Source of the DNA: Scilla litardierei
Taxonomy: Eukaryota > Streptophyta > Magnoliopsida > Asparagales > Asparagaceae
NCBI GenBank assembly: GCA_030789695.1
Contig: CM061142.1
Span: forward strand, 42,145,375-42,209,374
Reading direction: 5' to 3'
DNA: 64,000 nt
Below the pieces are notes generated by a model. The model saw only the letters and a list, made by a program, of their open reading frames with translations, was not told the DNA's origin and did no database searches. Below, one piece after another: positions 58,109 through 64,000 of the stretch; the first letter of the stretch is position 1, and each line of letters opens with the position of its first letter. A program made the position numbers and the translations under genes.

Positions 58109-60479
58109 CTATCTTCCAGCAATTGCAAGCAAAGGTGAAATCATCCCTTGAATCTCTTGCAAGGAGTGTTGTATCTTTATCTCTTCTGCAACCATGCGTT
58201 TAAGATTCCTAACATGGCATCTCAATTCTTCTGAAGACTGCACATCCTCAGCATACAACTCAAGAACTTTCTTTGCTAACCCCATCAAAAACATTGCATG
58301 TCTCGGTACAGTGGCACACCTGTGAAGAAAACCTAAGAGCAGCCCAAGCTCATCCATGTCCAAATTTGCCACGCACTTGAGAAGCTTCTTCCGTGCCACC
58401 AATTCTTCCATAACCGCAACAATGCTGCTAGGACTCCTCTGATTCAAGGCAGAAACAAGTGCATCTTTATGCCTGAACTTCTTCAGAAGCTTATCATGAT
58501 CTGCCAATTTCACCTTTGCCGGTTTCTTCACTACAAAATCACTGTGAAGTGGTTTTTCATTCTGTCCACGACGGAAGTATCTAAAATGTGTAGGCCTCAA
58601 GACCTTGTGTTGAGGCTCCGGAAGCGGAAGAAACCCATTGAACTCACCAACAACTTCTGTCTTCTCGATGTCCGTCTTCTTCTTCTTTCCAATATAAATA
58701 TTCCCATTTGAAGTCCCAACAACTCGAGCTATTCCTGACGGAGAAAATCCCACAGATAACAACTGAGCCGGGTACCTCATTGAATGAGTAACCTTAAAAG
58801 TAGCAAAATCAAAACTTTTCAAGTATCCATCAATAGATACACTCAGAATTCTTGACTCCCCACCATTTTCATCCCCAATTCTACTGAGACAGAGTGATGT
58901 AACTGTTTTATTATGACTATCCATTGTATGGATCAACCTTCCACCACCAATGACATCCCAAATCTTGATAGCATTTCCCCCAGCTGTTGCAATAAGACCA
59001 CCTGAAGGCAAGAACAAAACACTCTCCACAGGGTTTCCATGATCAATATTCAACACTGGGCTAGAAGTATTTGAAACTCTAACATCCCAAACCTTGACAG
59101 AATGATCATAAGACCCCGTAGCTATGACTTCAGAGCTGATTGGGGACGTTGACCCAGCCCGAATGTAGTCCTTATGGGCCCCAGGGATGGTTAACAGCTG
59201 GGTCTCTGATGGTACATCCCAATATGTTAAGAGGGCATCATCACCTGAAGAGAAGAGGTGGAGCTTGTCAAGAATTCGAGGGTATCGGACTACATGGACA
59301 GGACGAGAGTGGGCACGCAGCCGGCGGATGGCATGCCCAGCCTTGTCAAGCTTAAAGACCTTCATACAGTAAGATGTCCAGGGTTCCAGAGAAATTAAGC
59401 ACAATGTAAGTAAAAAAGTGGAAAAGAATAAAGATATTTCACCAAAATTCTGAGAATAATTTTGTACAAGTTTAGAACAGATGTTAGGTGCAAATAGCAA
59501 TCATTCATTTCATGATTCATCCAAATGCAAGGAAGCTAATCATCTGCATTGACCAACATGAATGTGGACCAAAATTCTAAAACTTTGGTTTCAAAGCTAC
59601 AATTTTTCCGCTACTTATCTTTATATGTCACTTAATTTATTTTATTTGTGTACTGCTTGGGAAAGGTATTATAATTGCTGACACTTTTCTATATGGTGAA
59701 GGTAAAAATAAATAACCTTGCCCTACTAGTATAATGCAAAGCTATCAGCGGTCCTCAATTTGGACTTTGATTATAATTAGGTGTCTTTCACCATCAATTT
59801 TTCCTTTTATGATTTTTATAAAACAACGAAGGTAAAATTAATTAAGACTCTAATAACTAAAAAGTGGTCAAAAGTCCAAAGAGTATGCCATGCTTAGCTT
59901 TAAATTTTTTTCAAAACTGTAGATTGTTTTAAGACGTAGCTCAAGGGTTGCAAACTACAGATTGCAGACATCTACTTCCAGTTTCCTAAGATGTAGTACA
60001 TTTTGGATACAAAATAACGACATGTTTTCCCTTCAGTTTTTAGAGATAGAAAAACCTAATCTGCTTTAATGATACCAAACACTAACACAACCAATAATCA
60101 AGACTAATTCTCAAACATTGAAAAAAAAATTCAGTATTACCTGAACAAGACCAGATTCTCCCCCAGCAGCAAGCAGCTGGCCATCGCATCGAAAGGAAGG
60201 AGAGTAGGCGACGTCAGAGAACGAGGTGAGTGGCGAAAAGGGCTTCGGCGAGAGAGAAGCGCCGTTGTAGAGATGGATCGAGGCTGAGACGGCGAAGGCA
60301 AGATCGTGGGGCGGCGATGGAGAGAACTCGATAGACGTAACCGGTAGAACAAGCCTCGTCGGCAAAGGCGCCGTCTTGAAGGACCGCCAGAATCTCGCCT
60401 CCGAAGGTAGGGTTTGGGGGTGGCGAGGGCGGTGGAGGGATTCGACGGGGAAGAAAGATTTCGTATTGTCGGCGGCCAT
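58109..60479 (-). CDS. UTP15: UTP15 homologue, U3 snoRNP / small-subunit processome WD40 protein (2 exons)
   Basis: Exon 1 60479-60141 (113 codons, start MAADNTKSFFPVESLHRP) and exon 2 59359-58109 (416 codons plus stop): 529 residues, about the family length. The 781-bp intron is phase 0 with CAG|GTAATAC and GAAG|GTC borders. Exon 1 gives the first blade (SIEFSPSPPHDLAFAVSASI, GGESGLVQ). Exon 2 continues the propeller: SSGDDALLTYWDVPS, TGSYDHSVKVWDVR, TAGGNAIKIWDVIGGG. The UTP15 C-terminal domain follows: RPTHFRYFRRGQNEK, DKLLKKFRHKDALVSAL, VMEELVARKKLLKCV, LGLLLGFLHR and EIQGMISPLLAIAGR. It acts in the nucleolus, in the t-UTP/UTP-A subcomplex needed for pre-18S rRNA processing and rDNA transcription. 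No break is visible. Its promoter is displaced by a transposon 57 bp upstream of the ATG. Confidence 0.95.
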
Positions 60480-60507
60480 TGACGACGATGACGATAAGAA
60501 ATTTGTC

Positions 60508-60525
60508 AAGGGTTTAGGGGTTTGA
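60508..60525 (-). promoter_or_regulatory. Telo-box-like element in the UTP15 leader
   Basis: The minus strand reads AAACCCCTAAACCCTTG, a near-duplicate of the plant telo-box (AAACCCTAA), 30-45 bp before the ATG. Telo-boxes are typical of ribosome-biogenesis and ribosomal-protein gene promoters in plants, which fits UTP15. Confidence 0.5.
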
Positions 60526-60839
60526 TGGTTAGGATTATAGGGGTGTGCACGGTTACATGGTATCCAGATACGGAACCGACCCGAACGGGTAGGTTCTGTG
60601 TAGATAGTTATGGATTCCGGGTAGGTTCCGAATATCAAAATTGGGAACCGACGGGTATCGGGTCCGGTTCCGGTTCCCGTCTATAGAAAACGGGTACCCG
60701 GACCTGGAACCGATATTATATCTACATATGAAATAGCAGAAATACCTATAGAGAATTAGAGATATACGAAGATGCGTTGTTGAATCATGCGCTGCGGTTG
60801 CAGGGGTTTTCTGCAAAAACTACGCATTTATTTTCCTCC

Positions 60840-61160
60840 TCTCGTGAGTCGTGACAAATGACAATCTCGTGTGCAGCAGATTTGGCCTTTGGGTTCGTAG
60901 CAAATTAATTTGGGTTCGTGATCAAAGGCTCAAAGCGCTCTCCCCCATTTGGCAGTTCACTTCCCCCCTCAAGCATCTCCAAGTCTCCACCTTAGGGCTG
61001 AGGCCGACTTCAAATTTCCCTCGCCATCGCTCAAGCTCAGGCCGCAGGCGCAGGCGGTCCCCCCCCCGGCCCCTCAAGCATCTCCACCGTGCCCTAGCAC
61101 TAGCAGGCGGTTCAAATTTCCCTCGATCGCGCCTCTGCCGTGCCCTAGCTGGTTTGCAAT
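60840..61160 (+). other. GC/pyrimidine-rich leader inside the hAT element
   Basis: Contains an imperfect tandem duplication: CCTCAAGCATCTCCA at ~60967 and ~61072, and TTCAAATTTCCCTCG at ~61009 and ~61111. Probably the 5' leader preceding the transposase remnant. Confidence 0.5.
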
Positions 61161-61163
61161 GTA

Positions 61164-61823
61164 ATGATTGTCTTAGAACGTCTGTTTGCATTTTATGAGA
61201 CAACTCATTCTTCTATGGTTAATCAATCTTCTAGTGCGTTGGATGAGTCCAACATTCAATCATCTGTTCAGGATATTGGTGGCATATTTGCTTTTGTGGA
61301 TCCGGTTACACTTGTTAAAGATTGGTACAAGGATGACAAAGATGACATGGATGGTGATTCGAAGTCTGAATTGGAGAGGTATCTTAGCAGTCATCGTGAA
61401 CCTGATAATGAAACTTTTGATTTATTAAAGTGGTGGAATGATACGAAGTTAACGTATAAGGTTCTCAGTTTAATGGCAAAGGACATTCTAGCTATCCCGG
61501 TATCCACGGTAGCCTCGGAGTCAACTTTCAGCACATCCGGTGGGGTAATTGATCAATTTTGCAGCTCACTAACTCCTAAATCTGTAGAAGCTTTGATTTG
61601 TGCCCAAGATTGGTTGCGCTCATCTTCAAATCCAATCACTATTGAGCAATATATGGAAGATGCAGAAAAGTATGAGGACGGTAAGTCTTTGTTTATTTGT
61701 GTTTTAATTTGTTGGAATCTAATGTTGGCATGCTACGTATTGTGATGTTATGGAATCTCACTCTATTTACATTTTATTTTTGTAGAGCTTAACGGCGTCA
61801 CAACAGATATTATGGCAGATTAG
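61164..61823 (+). pseudogene. hAT transposase C-terminal dimerisation domain (truncated gene)
   Basis: Exon 61164-61680 joins exon 61786-61823 by a GT-AG intron (GACG|GTAAGT ... TTTTTGTAG|AGC), ending MAD-stop. The diagnostic hAT C-terminal dimerisation motif is clear: FDLLKWWNDTKLTYKVLSLM then ILAIPVSTVASESTFSTSG and LTPKSVEALICAQDWLR. Upstream it is acidic with a DDKDDMDGDS stretch. The BED zinc finger and the catalytic DDE part are missing, so only the dimerisation end (~185 residues) remains. The preserved intron and frame mean it might still give a dimerisation-only protein. Confidence 0.88.
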
Positions 61824-62666
61824 TATGCAAGTGGACACACGCAATTCATGTGCCTCTATATAATTTTGTTTTTTTTTTTTTTGTCTTTTTCTAAATGAAT
61901 AGGTTGAACTCCCTGAATGTTTGACTCTATACGATGTTTGATTTCATGTGTTACTAGCTGGAATTCTACTTTGAAAAATGTCATTCTTTTGGTCAGCAGG
62001 GTGCAGGGGTATATGGTTCCTTGTTTTCATATTCAAATTCATCTTACTGGACAATATATGTTTCTTTGTGTGTTAAACTTCTTAAACAACTACTGCAATG
62101 TATCAGAATTATATATTACCTTATATGATGAGAAGGGGAAATGGTTTTTGGTGGAGGTAATGGAAACATAATGTGAATAAAAAATTGTTCTAAACTGCTG
62201 ACATAGTGAGAAGAATGAGAGAGTTTAAGACATGATGAAGCACATGAAGAGGGTGAGTAAAGATACAGTTCTGTTTTTGTTTGTATTGGTAGAGATTTGT
62301 ACATTAGCAAATGTGTAATGCATGTTCTTTCACATCTCATGCTTCCATAGTTCCATTTGCTTCTCTGAACTTCTGACAAGCTGACTTGGTAGTTATTTGA
62401 AATCTGTAAGGATTTGATTCTCTAGCTTGTTATTTATTTGAACATATTGCAGGTTTAATTACTGCAGGTTATTTCAAAATTATTGCAGGTTTAATTACGG
62501 CAGGTCTAGCTTGTTATTTCAAAATACTGCAGGTTTAACAGGTTTAATTACGCTGCATATCTTCATGTTTTGTTTGAAAAAAATACATGATGCACATATG
62601 CTATAAACGAATGACGATGTAATTAAGCCATCATCTCCCTGTTAATGTATCTCTGCCTGTCATCAG

Positions 62667-62792
62667 GAAATGGTCGAGTGGAAACACAAAAGCAAAATAG
62701 ATGGAAAGATGCACGCTTGTGGGCACGATGCACATGTTAGCATGCTACTTGGGGCTGCAAAAATATTGCAAAATCTCATAGCTTCATTACAG
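62667..62792 (+). pseudogene. Captured exon of an ILR1-like IAA-amino acid hydrolase (M20 family)
   Basis: 42 codons bounded by intact splice signals (CATCAG before, GTAGGT after). The peptide [15 protein letters not shown] then [19 protein letters not shown] carries the CGHDAH metal-site motif of M20 amidohydrolases; [20 protein letters not shown] is characteristic of plant ILR1/ILL proteins, which release auxin from conjugates. Neighbouring exons are not found, so it is a fragment with bits of its flanking introns. It lies inside a hAT-derived element, which suggests transduplication from a host gene. Confidence 0.85.
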
Positions 62793-62939
62793 GTAGGTGT
62801 GCCTCTAATTAACCCCATGCTAATTAAGTCCATTAATTATTATGTTTCTCATCACATTGGGGGTAAAAGAGGGCATTATGCTTCACGATTAAGTAGTACA
62901 TACATGGAAATAGAATGCATTATGAATGATGTGATTTAG

Positions 62940-63243
62940 GGTGTATTTTTTACCTCTGCAATTTGGCTGGAATCTACGGCAAGCTATAAAAATGATGCTG
63001 CATTCATGTTGTTTATCAGTTTATGCAACAATTCTCTTATGGGAGCAAGAAGTGCATTTCAGAGCAAGAAGCATTTATTTTTTACAGGGTACCCAGAACC
63101 AACCTAGAACCATAGGGTCCGGGTAGGTTCTGGGTATAGGGTCCAACTGGTTAGGTTCTGGGTCCAACTTTTAAGAACCGGTCCCTTACTGGGTAGGGTC
63201 CGGGTAACATAAAAAACAGGGTACCCGGACCCGCACACCCCTA
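62940..63243 (+). other. hAT element right subterminal region
   Basis: No coding content. From ~63088 it holds repeated GGGTACCC, GGTTCTGGGT, GGGTCCGGGTA motifs in both orientations that mirror the left end at 60540-60720; these are presumptive transposase-binding repeats. Confidence 0.6.
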
Positions 63244-63345
63244 GTTAGGAACAACGGGAATTGAAAAGAAGCAGCAAATGCCAGCCAAAAGCGGCTAGAC
63301 CCACGCGCGTTGTGACTGCCCCCTCACGCTGATCACATGACAGAT

Positions 63346-63830
63346 CGTTCTGATAGGAATGGCAATATTGCAGGGCGTGGCGAGTATTTAACTACTCAAG
63401 CTTGCCCCGACGCATCTACAGGTCGGGTCGGGTCGGGTCGCGGGCCGGGGTAGGGCGGGTTCTTTCTTACCAAAACCGGGTCGGGTCGGGTCGGGCCGAT
63501 CGGTGATTCGGTTCAGGTCATTAGTGCCATCCATATGAATCCAAATAAAAATTTTATTTGTAAATTGGGAGAATTTTGATTTATTTTGTAATTTGGAATT
63601 GGGAATTGGCCTAATTAGGAGAACCGTGGAATAGAGTATGAGTTATGGGTTATTCGCTGACTGCATGGTCCGCATCAAAATAGTAAGGTTTTTTAGAACC
63701 TCTATAGTTTACCGGGGTGGGCCGAGGTGCATACAAAGCTCAAGCTTGCCCCAACCCGGCCCCCGCGGGTCGGGTCAAAACCAGGTCGGGTCGGGCGGGT
63801 CAGACCATTACTGCCATCCCTACGTTCTCA
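63346..63830. mobile_element. hAT-type MITE, 469 bp
   Basis: Body 63354-63822 has imperfect terminal inverted repeats TAGGAATGGCAATATTG and CATTACTGCCATCCCTA (inverse). Flanking 8-mers CGTTCTGA and CGTTCTCA differ at one base. Both ends are packed with GGGTCGGGTC-type subterminal repeats and share CAAGCTTGCCCC (63400, 63744). There is no ORF. Confidence 0.75.
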
Positions 63831-63878
63831 AGATTGCATTTTGAACTTTGAAGTGTGGGTCGGATCTGGGGTTGAAAA

Positions 63879-63896
63879 TGGGCTAGGGTTGGCCCA
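63879..63896. promoter_or_regulatory. Site II - telo-box - site II cluster
   Basis: TGGGCTAGGGTTGGCCCA contains TGGGCT, the telo-box core AACCCTA (as TAGGGTT) and inverse TGGGCC within 18 bp. This combination controls plant ribosome-biogenesis genes. It is 3.4 kb from the UTP15 ATG today, but about 0.2 kb after subtracting the two transposons and their duplications. It could also serve a plus-strand gene right of the window. Confidence 0.5.
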
Positions 63897-64000
63897 ATGA
63901 CCACTGGCCCGGTCCTAAAAAAGCACAGCCCTGAACCGACATTTGCAAAAAGAAAATTGAGTTTTGTTGTGAAGGAGAAACATGTTTGGAGAAGGTTCAG

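Larger units (their letters stand above)
60528..63251 (+). mobile_element. hAT-derived element with captured gene fragment
   Basis: Body ~60536-63243, with termini TAGGGGTGTGCACGG (from 60538) and the inverse CCGCACACCCCTA at the right end. Flanking 8-mers GTTAGGAT (60528-60535) and GTTAGGAA (63244-63251) differ at one base. Subterminal GGGTACCCGG, GGTTCCGG and GGTTCTGGGT repeats fill both ends. Inside are a transposase C-terminus, a short tandem repeat near 62450-62560 (GCAGGTTTAATTAC) and an amidohydrolase exon. It lacks the transposase N-terminus and catalytic core, so it is non-autonomous. Confidence 0.82.

Noticed and set aside
63410..63500. GGGTCGGGTC repeats resembling a telomere or G-quadruplex array
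   Set aside because: They are the subterminal repeats of the hAT MITE and recur at its other end.

Overview
This window is nuclear DNA of a flowering plant with a transposon-rich genome. The evidence is two intron-bearing housekeeping genes with plant splice sites (a Mago nashi homologue and a UTP15 homologue), plant-specific retroelement lineages (Sirevirus-type Copia, Tekay/Del-like Gypsy, a tRNA-Asp-primed element carrying only gag) and plant-type DNA transposons (PIF/Harbinger, hAT, a Mutator-like MITE). I see no tRNA, rRNA, CRISPR or bacterial-type feature. The species, and whether it is a monocot, cannot be decided from the sequence alone.

Layout. 1-2849: 5' part of a minus-strand Sirevirus (gag, PBS, 5' LTR). 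About 2850-32920: the 3' end of a plus-strand Gypsy element (TG-rich internal DNA, then a ~3.04-kb LTR starting at 21050 and ending at 32920), shredded by nested insertions. At its (TA)n tract sit a LINE-type ORF1 unit (4083-6115), a complete 12.4-kb minus-strand Sirevirus (6132-18573; 1817-bp LTRs ~2% apart) and three copies of a ~380-bp MITE (18614-19776). Inside its LTR sits an 8.8-kb composite (23308-32130) made of one plus-strand LTR joined head-to-head to a minus-strand LTR-gag-LTR element, the whole flanked by one 5-bp target duplication. 32921-43799: the Mago nashi gene (minus), three exons, with an ~8.96-kb second intron holding a 305-bp Mutator-like MITE and a 1.43-kb hAT-like element. 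About 44240-57100: a probable decayed Gypsy LTR carrying a 9.98-kb PIF/Harbinger transposon with transposase, Myb-like ORF1, a GRF-zinc-finger ORF and about 28 units of a ~100-bp satellite-like repeat. 58109-60479: the UTP15 gene (minus, two exons). 60536-63243: a hAT-derived element inserted 57 bp from the UTP15 start codon; it carries a transposase C-terminus and a captured exon of an ILR1-like amidohydrolase. 63354-63822: a second hAT MITE. 63879-63896: a site II/telo-box cluster that would lie ~0.2 kb from the UTP15 start without the two insertions.

The two host genes work in RNA biology (exon-junction complex; U3 snoRNP/small-subunit processome). Everything else is mobile DNA. The most unusual points are the inverted U3-outward LTR composite, the palindrome arrays in three different LTR families, the satellite inside the Harbinger element, and the displaced UTP15 promoter.
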